DNA from: Pterobdella sp. o SKG-2022 | Lineage: Eukaryota > Annelida > Clitellata > Hirudinida > Piscicolidae | Direction of reading: 5' to 3' | Assembly: GCA_964035795.1 (NCBI GenBank) | Contig: OZ038320.1 | Location: 5,735,895-5,799,894 of the forward strand | DNA: 64,000 bases | Shown here: positions 46,601 to 61,400 of the stretch, piece after piece | Layout of the letters: each line of letters begins with the position of its first letter | Position numbering within the stretch: position 1 is the first letter of the stretch | Position numbers and translations under genes: made by a program | Notes under the pieces: generated by a model | The model's database searches: none | Seen by the model: only the letters and a program-made list of their open reading frames with translations | What the model was told of the DNA's origin: nothing

Positions 46601-49415
46601 TATGAAAACTCCATTTTGAAAAAAAATAAAAATTCTTTTGTATAAAATTTCAAACGATAGAACGTTAAATAAATGTATTCACTATGAAAAACTGCGTTGA
46701 AAGGTATTTTTCTTTCAAAACTAAAGAAAACAATGAAATAAAATGAGAAAAAATATGTTAAAACTAATCATTAACAAATACAATACGTTAAAATACAAAA
46801 AAAACAGAACTTTATCTGAAAAGTCAAGCTTTAGTGTTTTTGATGAATTTTTTTGCAATGGTTTTTGGCCATTATATTTGAGTTGATTTGATTTGATGTC
46901 GCATTTCAATGATTCCTGGTGACAACGTTTTTTTGTTTTATATTCTTCAAGTTGGTTTTTTCTAATAAATGCATGAATTATATTAAAAATAAGAGCTGTA
47001 TTCAGTACAATGAAATATAAAGAAATTTGTTATCAACATAATGTAAATACAGACGTTTTTATGAAAAAATATGAAATTGAATAAAGTAAAAATAACCATC
47101 AATTTTTTCAGTTCAACTTCAAAGTAAAAAAATATTTCTAAATGAAGATATATTTTTGGATATGATTTGGTTTCGCTAGATCTTTCTGCTGCTTTTTACA
47201 CTCTCGATCACAATATCTTAATTGATATTTTGAATAGACACTTCAATATTTCTGATCTCGCTCTTTTTTGGTTTCGCTCTTACCTCTCTCAACGTTCTCA
47301 GTTCGTTAAAATGAACAATTTCTCTTCTTCTCTTACATCACTCAACTCAGGCGTGCCGCAGGGCTCCGTTCTGGGACCAATCCTCTTTTCTCTTTATACA
47401 TCACCCATGTGTAGCATTATTGTACAGCACGACTTGCTTTTTCACCAGTTCGCTAATGACATCATCTTTTCACTGGAGTTTCTCACCCAGATTCTAGCCC
47501 CACTCTTCTTAAATTATCCAGTTGTATTTCCGCTCTAAACTCCTGGTTTTCCAAAAGCTAACTGAAACTAAACCCTACTAAGAGTGAGGAGACGTTTGTC
47601 GGTAGCTCTCGTCTTTTAGCAAAATACAATTTCCCTTCTGTGGTAACTCTCGACGGCACCACACTTCCTATATCTTCCAAGCTCAAAATCTTAGGTGTCA
47701 TCTTAGATTCAAATTTGAGTTTTGCTCACTTTATTTCTCAAATAATCCAATCTTCCAATTTCCATATCTATGCCATAAAACAAGTACGCAACTTCTTACC
47801 TCTTTCCACTGCTATGCCCTCTTTATCTCACTAATTCTTTCCAGATTGGACTATTGTAATTCTCTTCTTTTCGGGCAGCCAAACTATCTTTTATGCAAAC
47901 TTCAAGCCCTCCAAAACCATGCGGCTAAAACGGTTCTTCAAGCTGATTATTTCAGCTCTCCCAGCGACTGTCTTGATCGTTTGCACTGGCTACCTGTCTT
48001 CCAAGGACGCAAGTTTAAATTACTTTGGCTCATTGCCTGCACTCTCAAGCTTGAACAACCTGTTTATCTTTTTGATCTTTTGTCAATCAGACGCACACGT
48101 CAACCACTCAGATCCTTGCACTCTGGTCTCCAGCTTCATCAACCTGTTTCTTCAGGCTTGTTTACTAGTCGCTCTTTTTTTCACCAGACTCCACGTCTGT
48201 GGAATTCACTTCCTTCTAACTTGCGCTCATCGCCTTCTTTCATGAACTTTTGCAAACTTTTGAAAACTCATACCATAAACATCCCCAGTCAAAATCTTTT
48301 ACAAACCTTGAGCGCCTCTGAAGCAATCTTGAATTGGTAACTGTGCGCTATAAAAATCTTAATAATAATAATAATACATTTCCATAAACAACAGCCGACA
48401 TTAAATAGAAGTTATTAGGTTTTCTATAAAATCTTATGGGAACAATTAATGCTTGAAACTTTTTCTAACAAAACTAATGATACTCAAGAAATGTTTTTCA
48501 AAAATTAATTTATCTTTTGAAAAAAACTTTTGTTTCAGTTTTTTTAATTCTCTCGTTTTTCTGGGGTTTTAGGAAATAAATTAGATATTCCAACGGAAAC
48601 GTGGTGTTTCCTAATAAAAAAAACTCAATTCACAATATTTAAATTTAGATATAAATATTTGAAAATTTTTATTTAAGAAAATAGATAAATAATTGAAAAA
48701 AAATTTTGAATAAAACATTATCAAAAAAACTATTTTAAAAACTATTGCTGCATATCTATTTGAAAAAAACTAAAAAAATTATTAAAGTTAAAAATAATAG
48801 ATAAAAAAAAACTTGGAGCATCTTAAAAAAACAGTAGCGTGGAAGCATTTTCAAGCAAACCCTGAGATGTTTCTCTTCTTCCATTTAATTTTCTCAAGCG
48901 TTTATCAAACTTATCTTCCAGGAAAAAAAGGTTTTAGTAAATACCTTACAATTTATAATGAAAAAATTTGTAACAGTAACAGGGGAATACTTTTAAAATA
49001 TATGAATGCAAAAATTGAGTTTTTAATTCGTATGTGAGGGTTTAGATTATACAAATTGAATTTGATTTTGTTACAAAATGTTATTCATCTGATACACAAA
49101 GTTTTCGATTCTGATGTTTAGTTCAATTATTAATTTAATATTTTAACTTTTTTAGAATTTAAAAACAAATTAGAAAAAAATGGACAAAATAGCAAAAAAA
49201 ACAATGTAGGTAAAAAAACAATATTTTTATTTTGTAGTCAAAAACAAATTTTTCAAGTACATTCATTTTTTGAATATTAATCTTTCGTGATAACTTTTAG
49301 CTTATTGAAAAATATTTTTAAATAAGTGCATCTCAAGACCTCTTTATTTCTACATGTAAAATCAAAAAATTCTAGACAAAAGATACGTACAATGCTACTA
49401 GAGATTAAAATAATA

Positions 49416-49446
<31 letters not shown>

Positions 49447-52400
49447 CTACGAAGTATATTATAGTGATGTTTAACCCAGGGAGTTTCAAGATAAAAATAT
49501 GAATTTTTGGAAAAAAACTTGTGCAAAGACCTTTTCAAAAATATTTTCATAGTATTAGAAAATATTTTACAATTTATACATAATCTATTTTTATTTTTTT
49601 TAGTTTAAAGGGTTTTGATGTATTCAAGTATAATTTCATTTTTTTTCTTTATTTCATCATATACATTTATCTTATTAAATAAATTTCTATACATGAACAT
49701 CTTTATTAAATTATTTGTTTTATTTTTAAATATGGAAACACAGAAAAAAATTCTTATTTTCATTAAAGTTTTATTCTCAATAAAAACGACCAAAAAAACA
49801 TAATCAAAAGATTAGTGCACAAAACCTTGCACTAATTTCTTCACACATCGATAAAAGAATTTTATGCTGTGTGAAATTAATGCATTTTTTAAAACTCAAT
49901 TACGGGAATTTTTTAGTTTTCCAAAATCAATTTGAAGCGCTTTTTTATTGTTTAAAAAGCAATGCAAGTTAATACATATGTAGAACTTTAGCATTCTATT
50001 GGATTGGATATGCGGGTGTACTGTTTTTGGGGCCATGTAACGCTAACAATGTAACACCATCGATATAACTCTAGCAATATAACAAATTTTATTGAACGTT
50101 GATCTTTTAAATAAGAATTTATACGTTATCAATGTGAAAAAAATTGGCATTCAGCAGACACCTCATGCTATCGACAGAGTTTGCCATTGTGCAACACTTA
50201 TACAGTATATACAGTACCGTTGGTTTAATCTCATGAGCTTATGGTAGCAAGACATGAACAATCTGCTTCAAAATAATTAACAGTATTTCAATTAATCCTA
50301 TTACATTCTAATTTTGTTATTAAACGGAAGAAGATGGAAATAAAAATAATTTTGCTTGCTGGCCTTACAATCAATCTTAATCTACTCAAAACAACCATTT
50401 TATATGATTTGATTTGTCTTCCGTATAAACAATAGTGAAATTTCATAAGAAAACTTTATGATAAACTCAAAAAATGAAAACTTAATTGTGGGCCCAGACC
50501 AAAAATATAGGAACTCATAGAAAAAAAACACAAATTACCTTATTATCAAGCCATTATCTTGAAAAAACCTAGTTCTCGATATGTTATTTTATAAAATTTA
50601 AGCTCACAATAACTATTTATTTTTAAAATTGCCGAAAGGCATGCAGAGAAAAATGAACTAAATCTCCACCTCAAATCACCTTCTTTCATCCAGTGCTGCT
50701 GTAGAAATAGTCTCTACAACGCAATATAACTTAATTGAAGAATACTGAAAAGTAAGTGTTATGAGCAAGCTCATACCATATAAGCCATGATCGATGCGAC
50801 TATTGACTGCTCGTGATATATAAAACATCGAAAAGCTTCGTGCTTCAATTAACCCACCCAACTATTGTGTTTTCATTCAATATGAGCCATATTGAAGCAG
50901 CAAAATAAAATGATTATATAATAACAAAAAAAATTAAAAAATACAATAGAACATAGAAATGCAAAGGCACGCATTAATAAGGATGCTTCACCATAGAATA
51001 TTGGATTCACCATAGATTATTGGTCTTTAACGCTACATAAACTCAACTGTTACCCATTCACTTCCAACTAATTTTTTAGTTGACTGTATTTTTCAACATT
51101 TAAATAAAAGGTTGATACATTTTTTTTCCCGTCATCTCGTTTCTCACCTTTTAAATATTTCTTCTGGTTTTATCTTCCACATAAGGAATCCCACAAAGAT
51201 AGTTTTAAACAAAGCTTAAAGAGAATTATTTTTTTTGCAACTTTGTTCTCTTGGGTATTTAACTTTCAATCATGATTTCAAAAATATAAGAATTTTTATT
51301 TTATATTTTACTTTAAAATAAAAATAAAGTTTATTTCATTGTATTACATTGTTTTTATGGTACGTTATATAATTTTTTGTATTTATTATATTGTTATTAT
51401 GTTGCATTTTTTAGTACTTCTTTAAAGATGAATGTTAAAGGTCAGTATATATTTTAAGATTTGTTTCCCAAACTATCAAATTGCATTATAAATGATGCAG
51501 AAAATAAGATTTTGAAACTAATTCATGTAGAGTTTAGACTTTGGTTATACTTATCCATAATTATAAAAAAAATATGAGTATTTAAACAAGTAGATGGTAA
51601 AACAAGCAATTTCAAGTACATCAGAGTAACTATCTATGTTTGACTCCGTGTCAAATCAACAGCTTCACAGTGTGATTGCTATAAATTTATTTGCAGCAAG
51701 TGCTTAAGCTTTGATGAAGACTGCTCTGAATTTAGTTTAATGAAGTTTTTAAAAATGGCAACCAATATAAAAAGGAATTAAATTTATAAAATTATATGTT
51801 TCTATTTTAAGATTAAACCAATAAATGTTAAAGGGTGTTAAACCATCAAAATTATAAATTTCAAATCTATTTTTTCATATCACTTCAGTACCAAACGTGA
51901 ATCACTTGAAAGTGTTTTTAGGTGGCAGAATCTTCATTATTTACCCATGAACTTGCATGATACAAAAACAAAGTAAATAGTATGAAAGTATAACAAAAAG
52001 TGGCTAAATTATTGTTTCTAGTTGTTGTTTTGTAGGTTTAAACCAAAAAACTAGTGTAGATATGATTGGCTCTGAACCAAACGTACAAGGTTCGAATCCT
52101 GGTCAGAGTATCATCTTCTGTTGCTTGCATGACTTATATGAACCTAACACTATTTGTATTGATATGGAGTTTTCAAAGGCCGATATGAAGTACTATTAAT
52201 CACTTTAACGATATTTTTTGACAGTATTTATACAAAATTTAATTTTTATATTGTAGTTTGAATTTTATCATTACTGTTTTGATATCATTTATTCAGATGG
52301 TAACGTTATTTTTTTGTAATACATTCAAGAAAACCAAAAGTATTTTTGTTGTTTTTCTCTCATACATCTTCTTTAATATATATTGTGCGTCATCATCAAT

Positions 52401-55400
52401 TATTGAGGCTTACTTTTACTTCCTAGCTTTCGACAATACACTAAGCCCGACATACGTCACAGCTTCCTACCGGAAAAAGTTAATTAGGTAGATCATTCAA
52501 AAAAATTGGTACTATTACTTGTGTTTTTGATATGTTGTTATGCTTCTTTTAGTGGAGTAACTATTACTACCACTAGTAGTATTTCTGCTATAGCAACACT
52601 ATCGCTTCTAATAAGCCTCTACAACTAGTATTGCCATAACTACACTGAGCAACAATAATAAAAACAATACACAAAGTTCCAGTACTTTTTCTAGTACTAT
52701 CATCATCATCATATATCAGGAAGTTTTCCAAAAGTAATTTAACCTCATTCGTGATGCATAAGTTCGAACCATTTTGAAAGAGAATAAAGTTATTATAAGC
52801 AATAATAGACGAAAAAGGAAATTGAGGTGGCCATATTAACATAATATTATTATCATTTATCTTATTGGATGGATTTTATAATGGAATTTGACTTTGAAAA
52901 GAATGCTAGCGATTTTATAACAGTGTTAGATAACTAGTGGCTTTTCAGAAGTATCTAAAGTACATTTTATATAACTTCAATAGTTTTGTCTTTAATGATA
53001 TATTAAAAAAATTTTTTAGATTCAGTCTAGTCTTCTAGAAAAATAATTTTTAAAAATTAACACTAAAATAAACCCTAGCATACGAACAAGTAGTTTACCT
53101 AATAACTCTACCAAAAATACAAGTATATGATATAAACAATACAAGGTTATCTGTTGACCAATCTATTCAAAAAAGATTTTCATTCATATTAGTTTTCTAA
53201 ATGTATATTTTTAATCTATTTTTAATAAAGCTTTTTTGTATCATTGAATAGCATATAGCTATCTATTTGACAGTTTTTTTAGGATTTTACTTTTAAAACA
53301 TTGTCTAAAAATCGATTAAACAAAAAAGAAAGAAAAAATTAGAACTGACACATGAATTTAAAACTGCAATTTAATCTATTGAAAAGATCAGCAAAATTTT
53401 GAGTGCATGGAACTAAAAACTTTTTATATAAAAATTGAGTTTAAAAAAAACAATAAAATAAACTTAACTCAAATGTACAAAGCTCTCTGTGAAGCTAACT
53501 TATATTTCAAGTACATGATAATGCAAGTTAATCTCACAAAAATCTCTGTATATATCTCTGCATATTTGTTTTGATATGTCTCTGTGTCGTTTATGTGTTT
53601 TTTTATAGGCCACTATCATAAAGTTGTTTTTTATGTGGATGTTTTTCAAAAAACTTAACCTTATTAACTATGTAAAAAATGATTTTCTCAATTTTTTTCA
53701 ATTTGAGAATATGTCTGTACGTATATATACTAGTGAGAAAAAATTTTTGATGTTAGTTTTTTTTCAAATATTCTAATTTAATTTTGTATTATTCATTATA
53801 TATTTGATTTTTTTTGCATGTTTTAGAGTATCAATCGAAAAATTATGTTTGAAATCTCTTTGAGTTAACGCTACTAAAATCATTCTCTTTATCATTTGTA
53901 TTGGAATTTCTTTTTTGATTTAATAATAATAAAAATGAGAGTTGAATATTAATAATATGGTTGTGGGAGCATTTATATGTTTCATGCTGGGTTAGAACCA
54001 ACTTATTTATAGCTGATTTTTTTTACCGATAATAAATGTATACTATTCAGAACAATAATAATTGATATATTAAAAGAAATTTTAATACAAATTTAGAAAA
54101 AAATTGAAAGTTAAAATATATCAATATGAGTCAGAAACATTGAAAACAACAATAACATGAAGAAAAAATCAAAACACAATAAAAAAACAATAATCATGAT
54201 AACAAAAAAATGAAATAAAGACAACAAGAACAAGCACAAAAAAACTCAATGAAACACAAAAAAAATAAATACCCCAATAAAGCAGCAATATTTTGTTTAA
54301 AAACGCTATAAAGAACAAAGCTTTGCGAAGGTCGTGCATCATCCAGCAATTAAAGCACCGCCAGCCCCCAGAGAGGTCACGAATCCCCCAGCCTTGTGTG
54401 GGCTGTTCTGCCTGGTTGTATGTAGCATTTTTTTCTATTTTTTTTCAGTTTTTAGATGTTTTTGGTTGTTATTTTTTTTCATGTTGTTATTTTTTATTTA
54501 TGCTATCTGAATTTTGTATTTATTTTTTTTAATGTTTTCAAAGCTTATGGTATTTTTTCTATTGTTGTTAGTTTTAATTACATTTTTTCCAATAATTTGT
54601 TCACATTTTTAATATGCATGTTTGTTTTGGTTATATTAGCAAATCATTTTTCAAATTCTAAAAGTTCACTTAATCTTTGCAAAGTTTTTCTATCCAAAAA
54701 TTTCACAAAAACCTATATATTCATTTTAGGTTATATTCTTCATTTATCTTTTCAGCAATCTTATGTTTAGTTCCATTGTTTCATTTCTTTTTTTTGTTCT
54801 ACTTTTTTTTATTCATTTTATTCTATTATATGAATTTTTTCTCTTTCTACTGATACTTCATTTGTTTTTCATTTTTAAATTTATTTTTCTATTTTCAATT
54901 ATTTTTATATCGATTTATTTTCAATATTGATTTATTTTATTTCAAATTTAAATCTATTTTATTTTATTATAGCTTCTATTGTTCGTATTTATTAATTACG
55001 ATTGTGTTTCTCATTGTTTCACCGCATGCTTCCCTTGTACACGCTTTTGTAATGGCTTTTTTTATAACTCCTAGATAAGTTAATCGTTATTCGATTATTG
55101 TTTTTTTATCTTTTTTTAAATTTTGATTATAATCGTTTTTTTTCATTGTTTTTTACTTGATTTCTAATGATTTTTTATGAGTATGGTTATAATTATTGTT
55201 AACGTTTTTTGTTCACTTCTTTATTTTTTAATTTCCCCTTATTTGTTTTAAACTTTCATCATAGAGTTTCATAATTTTTTTTATATTGTTAGTTTTCATT
55301 CAACGTGCAAAAAAAAGATTAGTTTAGTTATTTGAATCATTCCATTTTTAAACACTAAAGTATTTAAATTATTTTTTCATCAAACTAACTTCGTTCATTT

Positions 55401-58400
55401 TTTTCGTTTTCAAATGAAAGTTAAACACTAGTTTTATTCTCGGAAAACTTTATTGCAAGAGTATTTCCTCAGAGCCCGTTTTATTATTATTGTTTTTATT
55501 ATTGGTGTTATTATTATTTTTGTTTGTTTGTATTGTTACTATCATTGTTTTCCACTAATGTTTCATTCAAATAATTTTTCTATTTGACATAATTATTTTT
55601 CAAAAATTTTTACTTTTTAAATTAATATTGTTAACAAATTTGGGAATTTCGTTCTAAAATAATATCCTTATATTGATTATTTTTTTATTCTATTTATACT
55701 TGAATAAAAAAATTTTCTTCATTTTAATTAATTCCACGCCAATTAATTCGATTGCATCAAAAATTATTGGAAAAGTTTGAATACTGAAACATAATTGAGA
55801 TAATTTAATACAAAAATGTAAAAAGCCAAATAACGTAATAAAAAATTATCTAATTTTGAATAATTCGATAAAAAATAGTTAATTTTAAATAATTTAGTAC
55901 AAAAATATTTATTTTCGAATAATTTAACAGAAAAAAATATTTAACTTCAGATAAATTGTTGTAAAAAATGAAAGTTCCCTAAAAGTAGAGAATATTTTTA
56001 AAATTCAAATAATTGAGTCTAAATACAATTCAAATACTATTCAATATTTAAAAAACATGTTATAGCAAAATTTTTGAAGTTTTTCGAATAATTGAAGTTT
56101 TTCAATGCGTAAGAAATGATGATTGTAAAACACTTCGGAAGCTTAAGGGTTAACAATTGATTTTAAAAGCTTTCCAAAAGCAACTTGAAAAAGATTTTTG
56201 TATTAGTTTCCATCATTATTTATTTTCTTAATCACCATGCCATCTTTTTACTTTGAGTAAAATCAAATTTATTTTAGAATAAATACTCATAACTGTGTTT
56301 CAAAAAAAATTTTTTCAGAGAAAATACTTGAAAAACTAATCTGAAATTCTTTTTCAATATCATATTAAAAACTGAAACTAGGAAAAATTTTAAATTCTAT
56401 TCAGTAATTTTTTCATTTAATTCTTAATTTGATACGCCTTCATTAATAAAAAATTTCCAAAACATTTTTGTTATTGTTGAATAATATAAAGAATTATTTT
56501 CAATATTATTATCATTTCGATTCTCTCCAATACATTCAAACCCGATGCTCATTCATAAAAGCCACCACTCTGTTCACCTTACCTAACCCTTCTCATCACA
56601 TTTCATTAATTATCACACAGTCCTAGAAGCCGACATCTACACGTACGACTTCGAAAACAAACTTCTGCAATGTCTACCACCGTCGTTCAAGATGGAAGAA
56701 GGGAAGCGAAAATACAGAGTTTGTGGGCTAGTGAGCCAGTCAAATGGGCCTGACATTGAAGGTTTTCCCGTGAGTTTTGTGGTTGGAAGTTGCTTCGGAG
56801 GGCTGGAATCTGCGCCAGTCTTTCTTAGGAGGCCTTACACCGTTAGGTGGGTGGTGTTGTAAGTTTTGAGAAAAACTTTTTAGGATTAATTTGCGTGGTG
56901 ACGTTTTATGTTGATTTTGTTAAAAGGGTTTGGTAAAAAGGTGTCTGTAAAAACTTTAGTGGAAAAATTTTTTCAAAAACTTGAAACTTGTAGCTAAGTT
57001 TTATTTCTGCAGTATGTGTGAAAGTAACTTTCATAACATGGTTTGTTTTTTTTTTTAATTATACTTTTTTTTCTTTCATTTTTTGAGTTTTTAAAAAAAG
57101 CTTAAATAAATTTTGGGTTTTTGGAGCGGTTTTAGTACATAATAAAGAATAATAATATAAGTCAAGTGAGGTTTTTGTCTTTAAGCTACATTATATGCTT
57201 TCGCGCCTGAATCGTTTGCTTGGCGATATATATATTACTGAATTTTTTCCAAATATTTTTAGTATACTGTTCAACTTTAAGAAAATTGTTTATAACGGGT
57301 TATTTTGGAGTTCATTTTAAGCATCATATGTGCTTTTAATTCAGTTTTTTAAGTATCTATCTCTTTTTGTTGATGCTAAATTTTAAACAAAAAATAGAGA
57401 TTTTTTGGAGTTTTCAACGTTTGTTTTTTTGAATAATAACAAAACAACCTTCATTAATCAAATTTCTTAAAATAAAAATTCAACATTTTGTGTGAAGTTT
57501 TTTCCCGAAACGTCAGCGTGAAGAAACGGGGGTGTTTTCTGCAGAATAACAAATCCAAAAAGCAAAAAAAGAATTTTTTCTAGTTTTGTTTTTATGATAA
57601 ATCACTGCCATACGTTACTATTTATCATTTTTTTATCGGCAAAAATTCTTGTTCCATTCTTCTGTCAACTTCGTTTTTTTTTTGCGGTAACAAACTAAAA
57701 AATTTAAAATATAATTTTACAACTAAAATTTGAAAAATTAAAAAACGTGAAAAGAAAGATAAGATTGGAAATCTCCCTAACTTTCCCATGTAAATCATTT
57801 TTCCATTATTAAAATTTTTATAGAAAATATTTGAAATAAAAAATAATCAAATTGGAATTGAAATGGGAATAGAATGTTGAAAAGCCCAGTTTTTCAAACT
57901 CCAAACTTTTATATATTCTTGAAAAAATTATCTTCCAAGCTTTTATTTCATCGCTATTACCATTTGTAGCAGTATCAATTATTATTACGACCTTTTTTCT
58001 CAGAAAAGTTGAAAATTTAAATTTTTTAATTCTCAAATTATTCCTTCAGCTTCGCCGAAAAAGATTCATTGAAAAAAAAATACAGATCAAACGAATCCTT
58101 TTCTTCAGTACCCTCTTCCTTCTCTTCATCATCGAACCAGTACTTACCCATGGTAGAATGTAGGTGTGGTATTAAAGATGATTCTATGAAAAAGAAAACA
58201 AAAACTACTTGTTTCTGTATCAAAAATAAGAGTTCCGTGAAAAATAAAAACAAAGATACTGAAAGAATAAAAACCCAACTTAAAAAACTAGACTTGCCTG
58301 CCAGCAACGACCAATGCACTACCACAACCACACTAATACACCGCACTACATCATCAATCCAACAACACTACCTACCAACACAACATCACCCACCATCAAC

Positions 58401-61400
58401 ACAACAACCCGACATAACGCCTTTCATACAACAACCCCAACCTAAATCTCCACTTTTATCCACATTTTCAACTTTTGAAAAATACCAGCAAACACCCAAG
58501 TCTAACCTTCTCAATAGTTTCATAACCAGGTCATTCTGTTGCTGCAGAAAGTATACAAAAGATGAGAAAAGAGCCCGCTATGATAAAATTACCCGCAACG
58601 AAATGGCGATTCAAAAGTCGAAAATTTTTACTCACGAAAACTATTATCGCAAAAACAGCAAAAAAAGCGCAGACAGACTTTTACAAAAAACTTGCGAAGT
58701 TGAACTGGGACAAGAAAAAATGGAGTTGAATGATATGGAGAGCAATATGTCTCATATCAAAAATGCTTTTGGAAATAATAAAAATAACAATAACGAAAAT
58801 ATACATAATTGTAATGGCAAAAATAATCATAATTATGTTAACAACAATAATAACAACAATAATAATAACAACAATAATAGAAACGACAATTTTTACAATG
58901 AGGATAATAGTAACAATGATTTTAAAAACAAACCCTTAAGCAAAAGAACAGAGGACACGAACATAAACTACATATGCAACGTCACAGATCGAAAAAGCAA
59001 AATAAACTACAACGCTAAAACTTGTATTAAGCCCTACAATTGCGCACAAAAACATGAAAATAACTGTGGAAAAGTGGCAGAAAATGTCGGTAATGAGAAT
59101 GAAAATTTGATAGGAAATAACGGATTTAAACTCGAAAATGATGCGGTAAAGAGCATAAACGACTACAAAAATTGGGAAGAAAGTATGAATTGTGAAAATG
59201 GAGCAAAAAGCAGCATTAATTATGGGATGAAAAGTAGCAGTGACCACAATTTTGATGGTGTTTTCCATGAAAAAGCAATATATCACCATGCCTCACTTGA
59301 AGAATTCAATGTTCATCTCATAAGTTGTTATGGCAAATGTCCTAAGATTTGTAAAAATTCCAAAACTTTCAACAATTTGGATGTGCTTGTGAATTTCTCT
59401 GAAAAAAACCAGACTGAGAAAGATCTTTTGAATAGAGTTAAAATTCAAGATTCGAATGTTAAAAACGATGAAAGCTGCTATGTTTCGAGCGATGATTGCA
59501 AAAGTTGGCAGATTGAGAACTGTGGAAATAGTTTTGAAGATGAAAAACTCATGAAACACAAGAAAAATATCCCTTTTTTAAAGGATAGTGATGTTTGTGT
59601 TGCTAGGGTTGTATGTGATGCTGAAAAAGTTGGAGAAAAGAAAAAACTAAAAGTTGAGAATGATTATTGTGGGGTTGTTGGGAATGAGGATTATGGCATG
59701 ACCAATAGTGATGAAATGGTTGGAAATTGTGGGTATAATGAAGCAAGGAAAAGCAATGAAATAAATAGCAGTTGTGGTATCGTTGATTGTATATGTATTA
59801 GCTCAAATAATAATGAAGAAAAAAAAGAATTTTTTGAAAAAAATTTCTGGAAGAGTTCTTCTGAAATATTAACAAAAATAAATGGGAATAACCTTACTGA
59901 AAATATTAGCAACACTCATGATGAACGTAAAAGCGATAGTATTATTGCAAGTAATTCCAACATAATGCTTCCAACGCTTGCAAGTAAAATAGACGAAAAT
60001 AAAAATAAAAATGAAAACGAAAAAAAACAAAATATAAAAAATGAAAACGAAAAAAAAATAAAAAACATGAATGAAGTTTGTAAGGTAGGCGATAAAACAA
60101 AAAGTGAAAATGTCAATAAGCCTTTCATAGAAACTAATTTCCATAATTCAACACTAAAAATAGAAAGTTTCAACGAAAAAATTCCAGACCAAAACATTCC
60201 AAAAGGGTTTTCTTCCAACGATAAAAACATCAAAGCTCAATCTCACAGTGATAATCTCCCTTTTTCCCACTCATTCTCAAGAGCCGCCCTTGACCCCATA
60301 TGTGATAAAGAACTTCCCATGACACCAAAAAATATACATAATCATGAAAAAAAAGATGTGGATGGAAAGGAATGCCAGAAACAAGCTAGTTCACGGAATG
60401 TGGGTGAGAAGGATATGTACAGTTTTCCATGCAAACACATCCTGGAGCTTTTGAAGGCTTCTTTCTATGGACCCGATATGGTATGGTGCTAATGTTGAGT
60501 CGTTTTATTTTTTGCTTCAAAAATGATTTTTTCATCGAGTTTTTTTTCAAATAGACAAATATTATTTTATTATTTCACTTTTATTGCTGTAGTTTTGGTT
60601 TTTTTAAAGATTTTTACTTCAATTTTTCTAATACTTTCTTGTTTTCAAATTTTAAAATGTTTTTCCTTGAATATTTTATATAAGAATCCGCCATTTCGCT
60701 TGAAAAATGAAAAGCAGACTGGAGTATTAAAATTACATAACTAAAGAAAAAATAAAATTTAAACCAAAATAAAAAATTGAAAAGAATTTAAAAACCACAA
60801 AAATCTGGATGGATTAAATCTGAACCAAAGATTAAGTACGATTTGAACGGGTTTTTATAAACTATTTTTCTTCACTTGATAGCCAAAAATATATCGAAAA
60901 AGAATTTCAATGCAGTTTCCATTGGTAATATATAGCTCTTAAAAATCTCACTGAATTGATTAACGTTTCAGAATGTAGATCAACGGTGAAATCTAATTTC
61001 TCCAAAAATTATTTTTAGAACTGCTTTTTGAATTTTAATATTTATTTTTCATTCAATCTATAATATAAAGTTATTGCATAATATTTGGTTCTCTATTTAT
61101 TTTGGTAATAGTTATTTTCAAATTTTTGATTTTCTTATTCGAGAATATATATTTTGGATATTTTTCTAAAAAGATTATTGCACTAAGTTTTGCTGTTGGG
61201 CATAAAAAATCTTTGTTATGTGGGTGTCTGAACATTGAACTCTCTGTGGTAATTACTTGACTTACGATTAGGAAAAGTAAGGTTCTGCTCTTCCTCAACT
61301 CGACTCGGAACCTGAAACATGACGAGGCACTCTCAACATAAGCCATCATCACATATCCTTTTTTGTCTCCTTCATCACATCTCAAATTCAGAACTTCTTT

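Larger units (their letters stand above)
45561..56620. other. 11-kb third intron of the arrestin-like gene
   Basis: A very long AT-rich intron between donor G|GTATGG and acceptor ATCACACAG. It hosts the truncated LINE, decayed SINE remnants (about 51650 and 52088), an (AAT)n run at about 49405-49445 and a GC-rich island at 54300-54420. No further arrestin exon is required, since phase and strand order are continuous. Confidence 0.6.
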
